Source: Caballeronia sp. SEWSISQ10-4 2
GTDB lineage: Bacteria > Pseudomonadota > Gammaproteobacteria > Burkholderiales > Burkholderiaceae
Direction of reading: 5' to 3'
DNA: 34,668 nt
Assembly (NCBI RefSeq): GCF_030464885.1
Contig: NZ_JALPRJ010000081.1
Location: forward strand, 1-34,668
Both the position numbers and the translations under genes were made by a program. Every line of letters begins with the position of its first letter. The first letter of the stretch is position 1. Positions 14,771-22,639 of the stretch are shown one piece after another. The notes beneath the pieces were generated by a model, which did no database searches, was not told where the DNA came from, and saw only the letters and a list, made by a program, of their open reading frames with translations.

Positions 14771-17419
14771 ATGAAAGTCGTTAAACCACTAAGCCTCGGT
14801 GTCCTGACCCGCTCGTATCTGATCGGCGGCGAGCGGCGGTTTGTTGTGTCCGCGCTGGGCTTTTTCAAGCTCGGCGAACCGGTGCAGCGCTTCGCGACGG
14901 AAAACGAACAATGGCCCGGTGTGCTCAAGGCGCTGGCCGAGCATGGCATCACACAGCCGCTGGATGAAGTATTGCTCAAGCCGCGTGCAGAATTGCTGCT
15001 GGCCGGCAACGCGTACGCACCGAATGGCAAGCCGGTTGAGCGGATGCAGGTGACGTTATCGGCCGCCGGTATCGAGAAGACGCTGGACGTTATCGGCGAA
15101 CGTGCGTGGCGCTATGACCCATGGTTGCGCATCGACGAGCCCAAGCCATTTGTTGCGATGCCGCTTAGCTACACAAACGCGTTTGGTGGTCCGCATCATC
15201 CCGGCAACCCGATCGGATGCGGCTACGATCGCAATCGCCTGGCGGCGTTGATCGGCACGAACAGCCGGCCGATGCCGAATCTCGAACTGGCGGGCGACCC
15301 GGTGCGGCGTCACTGGGTGCGCTATGCGCCGGCCGGTTTCGGTCCGCTTGCATTCGACTGGCAAGCGCGCACGCAACACGCCGGGCGTTACGGCACGAAG
15401 TGGCTTGCACAGGAAGCGCCTGGGTTCTCGTCCAGTGCGAAGCCGGCCTTGTTCCAGCGCGCACCGGCTGATCAATGGCTCAATGCGTATCTGCAAGGCG
15501 GCGAAGCGTATCGGCTGGCCGGCATGCATCCTCAGCACAACGTGATCGAAGGGCAGGTGCCGCCACTCAGCGCACGCGCGTTCATCCAGCGTAGCGGTGC
15601 AGCTGCAATCGAGCCAGTCCAGCTTCACTTTGACACGGTGTGGTTCTTCCCAGGCCTCTTGCTCGGCGTTGCGCTTTACCACGGCGAAACGTCGCACGCG
15701 GATTCGCTCGGTTTCGATATTAAAGCGGTGATGGTGGCTTATGAACATCGCGATAGGCCGCGCTCGTATGCCCACTACGCCGATGTCTACGCACGGCGGA
15801 CCGACCCCGCGGTTGCGGCGGCGCATCTGTTCAACGAGTCGGACCTCGCCGCTGATTTCGATGCCCCCACGCTCGTTGCGCGGAGCACGGCGAGCGCCGC
15901 ACGCGCGGCCGATGCAGCAGCCACACAGCAAGCGCGGCTCGCGGCGCAGCTTGCCGATTTTCATATGACAAGCGGTACCACGCCCGCTTCGGAAACTACC
16001 GCTGGAGCAGGAGTCCGAACAAGTTTACCTATGCTTGATCGCGTGAGTATCGCGGAATCCGACTTCGATTTGAGCCCGATATTGGCGAGCGCCCAATCGA
16101 TGCTTGCCGAAGCGCGCGCGCACGCTGCGAGCTTGCAAGCCGCGCTGCCGCTGCCCGTGGTAAGCGCTGATGCTCCTGCACCCGATCTGATCGCGCGCCG
16201 GGAAGCGGCCCTGACACGCGCCAGCGAACCGGCCACAGACATCTTGCCCCTCGACACCTGCACAACACTGTCAGCATCGGCCCGGCGCACGCTGCCTACC
16301 GGCGTCTCGCCCACCGTTGCCGACCACGACAAACTAACCGCCGTGTTAGCCGCCCAAGCCGGACAACAGCGCGCCGCGCGCCGCGCGCGTCTGAGCTACA
16401 CCGATCCTGATGGTCCGTTGCCGCCCGAACTGGCGCGCTGGCTTGGCTTGCAGGTCGAGCAGTGGTATCGCGCGGGCGTGTCGCTCGCGGGGCGCGATAT
16501 GGCCGGCTTCAATCTCTCGGGTCTCGATCTGACGAATGCGGATCTGCGGGAAGTGCAGCTGGAAAATGCCGATCTGCGCAACACGCGTCTGGCCGGCGCA
16601 CGGCTCGATAGCGCCGTACTGACCGGCGCGGCGCTCGACGGCGCTGACTTCTCTCGTGCCACGCTAATCAATGCCAATCTGAGCCATAGCACGGGCGCGC
16701 ATAGTGTGTTTGCGGGCGCTGATCTCAGCAAGGCGTGGGCACTCGATGCGCAATGGCCTGCCGCCGACCTAAGCGATGCTCGCCTCGACAATTGCCTCGC
16801 ATCCGGCATCGGGCTTGTCGGCGCGCGCTTGCATCGTGTGTCGGCTGGACATGCAATATTCCTCAACGCTCTTGCTGGCGGAAGCGATTGGCAGGGCGCA
16901 CAACTGTCGTCGACTGTGCTGATGCGCGCCGACCTGAGCGGTGCCACATTCGCCGGCGCGACACTGCGCAAGACCGTGCTGATGGACGCAAAGCTCACGC
17001 AGGCATCGTTTGAAGGCGCAACGCTGATCGACGTAGTGGCGGGCGGGCTCGCCGGCGACTGGTCGAACGCACGGCTTGCCGGCCTGCGCGCGGAACATTG
17101 CAGCTGGCAGCAAGCGGTGCTGAACGGCAGCGACTGGCGCGGCGCCACGCTCCAGGCGTGTGATTTTGGCCGCGCTGATCTCTCGCGCGCGCAGCTTTCG
17201 GATGGCCACTTCAGCGGCTGTCTGTTCACCGCTGCGAACCTGTCGGGCGTGCGGGCCGAGCGCGCCAATCTGTATAGAGCAGTCTGCCGCGCGGCGAATT
17301 TCACCGATGCATCGCTGGCCGGCGCAAGCCTGTTTCAGGCCGACACCAGCGATGCCATTTTCATCCGAACGAATATTCACGGCGTGCAGCTTGAAGCGGG
17401 CAGGAGGGCGATCGCATGA
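14771..17419 (+). CDS. DUF2169 T6SS adaptor fused to pentapeptide repeats
   Basis: The 882-residue protein starts with a DUF2169 domain (about 15-340; LGVLTRSYLIGG, YTNAFGG, WFFPGLLLGVALYHGE). DUF2169 proteins such as Agrobacterium Atu3641 act as chaperones or adaptors that load effectors onto VgrG. A low-complexity Ala-rich middle (about 370-540) leads into about 290 residues of A(D/N)Lxx pentapeptide repeats (578-870), which form a rod-like right-handed beta helix. It follows vgrG by 7 bp and overlaps the next pentapeptide gene by four bases. Position and domains suggest a spike-loading or spike-extending role; the exact job is inferred. Confidence 0.9.
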   Translation: MKVVKPLSLGVLTRSYLIGGERRFVVSALGFFKLGEPVQRFATENEQWPGVLKALAEHGITQPLDEVLLKPRAELLLAGNAYAPNGKPVERMQVTLSAAGIEKTLDVIGERAWRYDPWLRIDEPKPFVAMPLSYTNAFGGPHHPGNPIGCGYDRNRLAALIGTNSRPMPNLELAGDPVRRHWVRYAPAGFGPLAFDWQARTQHAGRYGTKWLAQEAPGFSSSAKPALFQRAPADQWLNAYLQGGEAYRLAGMHPQHNVIEGQVPPLSARAFIQRSGAAAIEPVQLHFDTVWFFPGLLLGVALYHGETSHADSLGFDIKAVMVAYEHRDRPRSYAHYADVYARRTDPAVAAAHLFNESDLAADFDAPTLVARSTASAARAADAAATQQARLAAQLADFHMTSGTTPASETTAGAGVRTSLPMLDRVSIAESDFDLSPILASAQSMLAEARAHAASLQAALPLPVVSADAPAPDLIARREAALTRASEPATDILPLDTCTTLSASARRTLPTGVSPTVADHDKLTAVLAAQAGQQRAARRARLSYTDPDGPLPPELARWLGLQVEQWYRAGVSLAGRDMAGFNLSGLDLTNADLREVQLENADLRNTRLAGARLDSAVLTGAALDGADFSRATLINANLSHSTGAHSVFAGADLSKAWALDAQWPAADLSDARLDNCLASGIGLVGARLHRVSAGHAIFLNALAGGSDWQGAQLSSTVLMRADLSGATFAGATLRKTVLMDAKLTQASFEGATLIDVVAGGLAGDWSNARLAGLRAEHCSWQQAVLNGSDWRGATLQACDFGRADLSRAQLSDGHFSGCLFTAANLSGVRAERANLYRAVCRAANFTDASLAGASLFQADTSDAIFIRTNIHGVQLEAGRRAIA

Positions 17420-18522
17420 GCGCGCTACCGCAATTGCCGGCGTCTGTCCACACCGCTGCGTTCGCCGAGATCGCAAAGCAACGCGCACTCGGCCGTCCGG
17501 TGACTGACCTTGACCTGTCCAATGCCGACTTGCGTGGCGTGGACTTGACCAATACGATCTTCAAGAACGTGTGCCTTGTGGGATCGGATCTACGCGGCGC
17601 CGATCTGAGCGTGGCGAAGTTCCTGTATTGCAATCTGTCCGGCGCGCAATTGGGCGCCACGACACTCAAGCGGACGTCCTTCATTGGATGCAGCTGCGTC
17701 GGTGCGAATTTTTCGGGTGTGCAGGCTGCCTATCTGACGCTGATGCAGTGCGACGCCGCTGCGTCGGACTGGCGCCAGGCGACGCTGCAGCTCTCCACGC
17801 TGTCGGAATGCGTCTTGACCGGCGCGCAATGCGCAGGCTTGACGCTGTTGCGCAGCGTGTTGTTCAACTGCGGTCTAGCGGGCGCAGATTTCACGGAAGC
17901 GCGCCTCGATCAGGCCGCGCTTGCCAGCACCGATTTGCGCGCAGCGCATCTTACGGGTCTCAACGCGAATACGTCCGTGCTGATGGACTGCGACTTTTCG
18001 GGACTTGCCCTGGCGGGTATCAGCTTGCTTCGCTGCACGCTGCAGGGCTGCAATTTCACCGATGCCGATTTGACCGACGCGACGCTGACCGAAGCAAATT
18101 GCCGCAACGCGGTATTCGCGCGCACGCGAGTCAGCGGCTTGCACGCCGAGCGTGCGCTGCTGCTTGGCGCGCAATTGAGCGACCTCGATCTGTCGCGCGT
18201 CACGCTGACCGGTGCGTTATTTGTCGATGCCCGCTTGGCGCGCGTGCACTTTACGCGAGCGAACCTTGAACAAACGGTGTGGCATAGGAGCCTTCTGGCC
18301 GATGTGTCGTTCGACGACGCGCAGCTGTCCTACGCTCAATTCGATCACGCTCGTGGTGAACGCGTGTCGTTCGAGCGCGCGCAGTTGCAACACGCCAGCT
18401 TGCACGACGCGCGCTTCGACCCGGTGTCGTTTGCGGGCGCTCACACCTACCGGATGAAATCGACCGACGAGGCGCTGCTCGCTGCCCAGCACGCCACGTT
18501 GCAACTGGAGACGCTGAGATGA
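17416..18522 (+). CDS. Pentapeptide-repeat protein
   Basis: Almost all of the 368 residues are pentapeptide repeats (about 30-345), such as LDLSNADLRGVDLTN and ADLRGADLSVAKF, which fold as a four-sided beta helix. The rest is a short helical N-terminus and a C-terminal tail with a YRMKSTDEALLAAQH helix. It has no enzymatic motif. It is a paralogue in style of the C-terminal half of the preceding protein, and the two may stack. ATGA overlaps on both sides show tight coupling with DUF2169 and DUF3540. Confidence 0.92.
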   Translation: MSALPQLPASVHTAAFAEIAKQRALGRPVTDLDLSNADLRGVDLTNTIFKNVCLVGSDLRGADLSVAKFLYCNLSGAQLGATTLKRTSFIGCSCVGANFSGVQAAYLTLMQCDAAASDWRQATLQLSTLSECVLTGAQCAGLTLLRSVLFNCGLAGADFTEARLDQAALASTDLRAAHLTGLNANTSVLMDCDFSGLALAGISLLRCTLQGCNFTDADLTDATLTEANCRNAVFARTRVSGLHAERALLLGAQLSDLDLSRVTLTGALFVDARLARVHFTRANLEQTVWHRSLLADVSFDDAQLSYAQFDHARGERVSFERAQLQHASLHDARFDPVSFAGAHTYRMKSTDEALLAAQHATLQLETLR

Positions 18523-19088
18523 ATGAAGAGTTGCTGAAACAACGCCAAGCCGTGCCGCTTGCGCCACGCATGCAGGAAGCGACCGTCGCGGTCGAACTCG
18601 ATACCCAGCGCTTTCTGCTCGACGACGGCCGCGTTGCCGCCACCGCGCTGACGTGCCTGATCGAACCGCGCGTAGGTGACGTGGTGCTGGTGGCCGAGCG
18701 CGCCGACGGCAGCCGCTACATCGTGCATATTCTCGCGCGCGACGCTGAGTCGGATGGCGCATCCAACGATGTCGTACTCACCGTACCCGGTGCGACCAAA
18801 CTGACGATTGCGCAGGTGTCGATCGATATTGTCGCGACCGAGCGCGCCGCGCTGCGATCGATGAAACACGCCGATATCGTGGCGGCGACCGGCACGCTGA
18901 ACGTCACGGCGAATGATCTTTTTCGTACGGTGACGGAAAGCGTGGTGGATGCCTTCCGGCACTACGTAGGTCACGCTGAACATTACTTGCTCGATGTCGA
19001 TCAGCTGCTGCGCCAGCATGGTAAGCAAGTGATGATCACCGCGGAAAAAGACGTCAAGGTCGACGCCGATCGCATTTCAATGGGTTGA
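18519..19088 (+). CDS. DUF3540 T6SS-associated protein
   Basis: The 189-residue protein matches the DUF3540 pattern: an N-terminal beta domain resembling an OB/VgrG-like barrel (IEPRVGDVVLVAE, YIVHILARD), a middle of short strands, and a helical C-terminus (FRHYVGHAEHYLLD) ending in DVKVDADRISMG, which resembles phage spike proteins. DUF3540 genes lie next to DUF2169, pentapeptide and DUF4150 genes in many T6SS loci. It probably helps build or link the spike. It overlaps the previous gene by four bases and precedes DUF4150 by four. Confidence 0.85.
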   Translation: MNEELLKQRQAVPLAPRMQEATVAVELDTQRFLLDDGRVAATALTCLIEPRVGDVVLVAERADGSRYIVHILARDAESDGASNDVVLTVPGATKLTIAQVSIDIVATERAALRSMKHADIVAATGTLNVTANDLFRTVTESVVDAFRHYVGHAEHYLLDVDQLLRQHGKQVMITAEKDVKVDADRISMG

Positions 19089-19092
19089 AGCC

Positions 19093-19479
19093 ATGTTCGC
19101 CAATACCAATCTCGGCGTGTTGAATTTTGCGTTTCCGGACGTCTGCAAATTGTTGCCGCTTCCGATCCCCTTTCCATTCCCGAATTTCGCGTTGTCGTTC
19201 ACGCATATCCCTTCGGTGTTCAACGTGATATTCGGCGGCGGGATCGCAGAAAACCTCATGACACAAGGCACATTGAGCCTCGGTGACATCTCCGCCGGCG
19301 GCGTCATTTCGCAAATCGAGATGGGTCCTGACCGGCCGATTATTGGCAGCTTTAAGGTCATGGTGGGTGTGATGTTCGCCACACGCCTGACGAGCATCAC
19401 CATGCAGAACGGCATGCCGCCGAATGCCGTGGGCATGTCGATCACGCCGGCACAATTTCGCGTGATCATCCTGTCGTGA
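19093..19479 (+). CDS. DUF4150 PAAR-like spike tip
   Basis: DUF4150 proteins are related to PAAR proteins, which form the conical tip of the VgrG spike. This 128-residue protein has the family start (FANTNLGVLNFAFPDVC), the Pro-rich PLPIPFPFPNFAL segment and a hydrophobic core, and it ends in MSITPAQFRVIILS. No toxin domain is attached, so it would be a bare tip, with effectors loaded by other means. No classical PAAR gene is present in the window. Its stop overlaps the GTG of tssJ. Confidence 0.88.
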   Translation: MFANTNLGVLNFAFPDVCKLLPLPIPFPFPNFALSFTHIPSVFNVIFGGGIAENLMTQGTLSLGDISAGGVISQIEMGPDRPIIGSFKVMVGVMFATRLTSITMQNGMPPNAVGMSITPAQFRVIILS

Positions 19480-19982
19480 AGCGCCTTGTGAAGCTGCTTC
19501 CAGAAGGCTTGCTCCGTGCGATCAGGGTTCGCCCCTCGCTCCTGCTTGCGGCCGGGTTGAGTGCGGCCGTGCTCGTCGCCGGTTGCAGCTGGTTTGGGCC
19601 GACCCGAACCGCGTTGCACGAAGTGACCGTGGTCGCTCAGAGCGGCGCCAACAACAAAAGCGCGACCAGGGTCGACGTGGTGTTCATCTACGACACCGTT
19701 AGCGCGGCGGCGTTGCCGCGCACCGGACCTGACTGGTTTAACCATCGCGATGACCTGCGCATCGCGATGGGTTCGAAGATCGACGTGGCGTCTGTGCAAT
19801 TGCCTGCCAACCAGGTCGTTGCGCCGGTGACCATGCCCCAGCGCTACGAGAAGGCGCTGGTGGTTTATTGCTACGTGAACTTCGTGGCCGCGGCCGGGCA
19901 GGGCGTCGCAGACCTGACGCAGTTCGAGCGCGTGCGCATCACGCTTTCCCCCAACACCGTGACGTACGACGGCACTCGATGA
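19476..19982 (+). CDS. tssJ: TssJ, T6SS outer-membrane lipoprotein
   Basis: TssJ anchors the TssLM membrane complex to the outer membrane. The 168-residue protein starts at GTG 19476, overlapping the DUF4150 stop. It has a long signal peptide with a lipobox VAGC (Cys37) followed by Ser, which predicts outer-membrane sorting. The mature part shows the family's beta-sandwich strands (RTALHEVTVVAQ, RVDVVFIYD, ALVVYCYVNF). Length and order (tssJ-tssK-tssL-tssM) are normal. Confidence 0.92.
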   Translation: MKRLVKLLPEGLLRAIRVRPSLLLAAGLSAAVLVAGCSWFGPTRTALHEVTVVAQSGANNKSATRVDVVFIYDTVSAAALPRTGPDWFNHRDDLRIAMGSKIDVASVQLPANQVVAPVTMPQRYEKALVVYCYVNFVAAAGQGVADLTQFERVRITLSPNTVTYDGTR

Positions 19983-20016
19983 GCGCCGTCCATGCACATG
20001 CCGTATCGAGGACTCC

Positions 20017-21600
20017 ATGACCCGGCCGACCACACCCGCAGACCTTCCGTATGGCGTCCAATGGTCCGAAGGACTGCTGCTGTCGCCGCAGCACCTGCAA
20101 CAGAACGACCGTTTCTGGCAAGCGCAGATGCGTTATCTGATCGAGCGCGCCAATCCCGACTTCGTCGGTGTGCGTGCGCTCGAACTTGACGAGGGCTTGC
20201 TTGAAAAAGGCCGCGTTGTCGTGCGGTCGATCGAGTGTGTGCTCGACGACGGCACGCCGATCCTGCTGTTGAAGGACCGGGATAGCGCACTCGAACTTGA
20301 CGCAACCAAAGTGCTTGTCGAGGCCGGCGACCGTGCATACATCTCACTGGTCTTGCCGGTGCGCGGCGACGCAGCGGCTGCAGCGGGCAGCATGAACCGG
20401 CGTTACGCATCGGTCGACGGCGTGCCGGCCGTCGATGAAAACACCGGCACTGGCCCCGTGGCCGTCGCGCGCCTTAGGCCGGCTGTGCGCCTCGACCCAG
20501 ACTGGACACCGGGCGCCAATCTGCTGACCGGTTGCAAGCTGTTCGAGCTCGAGCGCACCGCGCTCGGCAGCTTCCGGCGGACGGCTTATCATCCGCCGCT
20601 GGCGTCGCTCGCAGCATCGGGATTCCTGAAGGAGCGGGCGCTGCGTCCGCGTGTAGAAGCGTTGCGCGACCTGGTGCGAATGAAGCTGCGCGAGATTGCT
20701 CAGGTAGGCGAAGGAACGTCGCAGGATCCGTCGACGGGCGACCCTGCGCTGGTGATGGCAGCTCGCTGTCTCGCGATGATTTTGCCGAGTCTCGACGTGC
20801 TCGGCCTGGGCGCGGATGTCGCGCCGCGCGCGCTTTACCTCTTTCTGGCGCAGGCCACCGGCCAGATCGCGGCGCTGGATGCATTGCCAGATCCGCCGGT
20901 GCTGCCGCCCTACAATCACCTCGATTGCCAGCCGGGCTTCGATACCGCGCTCAGCTTCATCGAGACGCGCGTGCAGGCGATCCGGCCGAGCTTCGAGCGA
21001 TTGCCGTTCGAGCGCGATGCGCGCGAGGGCCGGGGCGAGTTTTCAAGAGTGTTGCCGACCGACGTGGGCGATACGCTGTTGATTGAAGTGGTTCCCGCAA
21101 ACGCCCAGACTCGGGCCGATCTCGAACGCTGGATGGAGGGCTGCACGATCGGCCATCCCCAACTGCTCGAACAACTTGACAACCGCCGCATGCCGGGCGC
21201 GGGTGCGAGCCCGGCGCTCGCGCGCCACAAGGGCTTGAATCCGGCCGCGATGTACTACGAGATCCGCAACGAAGCGTTCGACTTCAGCGACGGTATGCGT
21301 CAAGTATTCACGCCCGGCGAGCCATTGACGATCCGGGGCGGCGGACGTCACGCCGGGGCGCACGCGCCGGCGGGAATCGTGTTGTATCGCGCGCCGAACC
21401 GTGCCGGGCAGCGCGGCAATCACGACGGTCCCGCACAGGGAGGCCGCACGTTGGGCCACGGACAGCGCGATTCACGTGACCCTGCGCGCGATCCGTCAGC
21501 CACGCCAACCCACGACGCATCGTTACGCCAGGCAAGGCAACCACAGCCACAGCCACAGCCGCCGCAAGACGGCGAGGGTACCGGGCATGCACGCTACTGA
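20017..21600 (+). CDS. tssK: TssK, T6SS baseplate-to-membrane adaptor
   Basis: TssK joins the baseplate to TssL and TssM. The 527-residue protein has the family N-terminus (YGVQWSEGLLLSPQHLQQ), the FLKERALRPRVEALRDLVR helices and the GFDTALSFIETRV segment, and a C-terminal region that runs into a tail rich in Gln, Pro, His and Arg (about 460-527). Homologues are about 440-450 residues. The tail is odd: from about 21401 to 21500 a different frame has the more coding-like codon pattern (DSAIHVTLRAI), so the normal C-terminus may be displaced by a frameshift. It overlaps tssL by 14 bases. Confidence 0.9.
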   Translation: MTRPTTPADLPYGVQWSEGLLLSPQHLQQNDRFWQAQMRYLIERANPDFVGVRALELDEGLLEKGRVVVRSIECVLDDGTPILLLKDRDSALELDATKVLVEAGDRAYISLVLPVRGDAAAAAGSMNRRYASVDGVPAVDENTGTGPVAVARLRPAVRLDPDWTPGANLLTGCKLFELERTALGSFRRTAYHPPLASLAASGFLKERALRPRVEALRDLVRMKLREIAQVGEGTSQDPSTGDPALVMAARCLAMILPSLDVLGLGADVAPRALYLFLAQATGQIAALDALPDPPVLPPYNHLDCQPGFDTALSFIETRVQAIRPSFERLPFERDAREGRGEFSRVLPTDVGDTLLIEVVPANAQTRADLERWMEGCTIGHPQLLEQLDNRRMPGAGASPALARHKGLNPAAMYYEIRNEAFDFSDGMRQVFTPGEPLTIRGGGRHAGAHAPAGIVLYRAPNRAGQRGNHDGPAQGGRTLGHGQRDSRDPARDPSATPTHDASLRQARQPQPQPQPPQDGEGTGHARY

Positions 21601-22639
21601 GCGCGAAGGGCCGCGCACGCGGCTGCCGCTATACAGCTACTTCTGCGACTTTTACGCGATGCTCGTAGACGTGAAGCAAGCGCTATCGGCGACTCCCACC
21701 ACGGCCTCCGCGTTGCAACGCGCGCCCGAACTTGAGCCGGCGGCCGTGCACGAGCGGCTGCTTGACCAACTGCGCGCGCAATACAGCACCGTGCAAAAGG
21801 ACTGCACGCCAGATCAATGCGACGTGTACCGCGACGCACAGTACGCCATGGCCGCACTCGCCGACGAGCAACTGCTGCTCGAAATCGACTGGTCCGGCCG
21901 CACTGCGTGGCTCGACCTGATGCTCGAAAGCGCGCTGTTCGACACGCGCATCGCGGGCGTGCGTTTCTATCGGATGATTGATCGTCTGCTGGCCGTGCCC
22001 GCGCCGACGCAAGCGCATGCAGAACTCGGCCTGGTGTTGCTAGGCGCAATCGATGTCGGTTTTCGCGGCGCTTTGCGTGGCGTTAATGAAGCGGACGTGC
22101 TCACGCAGCGTCGTCAGGAACTGGTCAAGTTCGTGCGCGAAGTGCGTCGCGATCAGCCGGGCAGCCATGCATTCGAACAGGCCTATGAACATACGCTCGA
22201 GCCGACCTTGCCTGAGCCCGCGGATTGCCGCCTCGCGCCGCTGTCGCCCTGGTTTAACGCAGCGCGGCTGGCGCTCGCCGTGTATCTGGCCGTGGCAGCC
22301 GTGATCTGGTTCGGTGCGATCTTGCCGTTTCGATACCGGGTGGCCGCCGATACAGCCGCTTCGCAGGAACGCCCCGCGCTATCCGCGCCTGCCGCCATGA
22401 ACGATTCCAGCGACGACGCTGGGAAGCGGGCGAGAAGGGCTGCGCTAATGACATCTGGCAGCCATGGGCGACGCGCGTCCGACCATCCGACCGAGGCGTG
22501 GGGGGCAGTGCGGGTGATGACGGTCAGCACGGGATCTGTATCGGCGGAATCAAATCAGGGGATGTCGTCAATGCGACCGGAGCCGGTGTCACCGGGTGTC
22601 GGCGTGCCCATGAATTTGTCGCAGGGAGGCGCGCAGTGA
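21587..22639 (+). CDS. tssL: TssL (DotU), T6SS inner-membrane complex protein
   Basis: The 350-residue protein has a cytoplasmic DotU domain (about 15-215; LYSYFCDFYAMLVDVKQAL, YAMAALADEQLLLEIDW, GVRFYRMIDRLL, LGAIDVGFRGALRG) and one membrane helix (about 226-248). It then continues for about 100 Ser/Ala/Pro-rich residues in the periplasm, with no OmpA-like peptidoglycan motif. Most TssL proteins end soon after the helix or carry an OmpA domain. ATG 21587 is chosen because homology starts there; the frame opens upstream at 21401 only as an extension. GTGA overlap with tssM. Confidence 0.93.
   Translation: MHATEREGPRTRLPLYSYFCDFYAMLVDVKQALSATPTTASALQRAPELEPAAVHERLLDQLRAQYSTVQKDCTPDQCDVYRDAQYAMAALADEQLLLEIDWSGRTAWLDLMLESALFDTRIAGVRFYRMIDRLLAVPAPTQAHAELGLVLLGAIDVGFRGALRGVNEADVLTQRRQELVKFVREVRRDQPGSHAFEQAYEHTLEPTLPEPADCRLAPLSPWFNAARLALAVYLAVAAVIWFGAILPFRYRVAADTAASQERPALSAPAAMNDSSDDAGKRARRAALMTSGSHGRRASDHPTEAWGAVRVMTVSTGSVSAESNQGMSSMRPEPVSPGVGVPMNLSQGGAQ

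Noticed and set aside
21401..21586. Upstream extension of tssL as its true start
   Set aside because: DotU homology begins after ATG 21587. The extension is reported only as a possible displaced tssK end.
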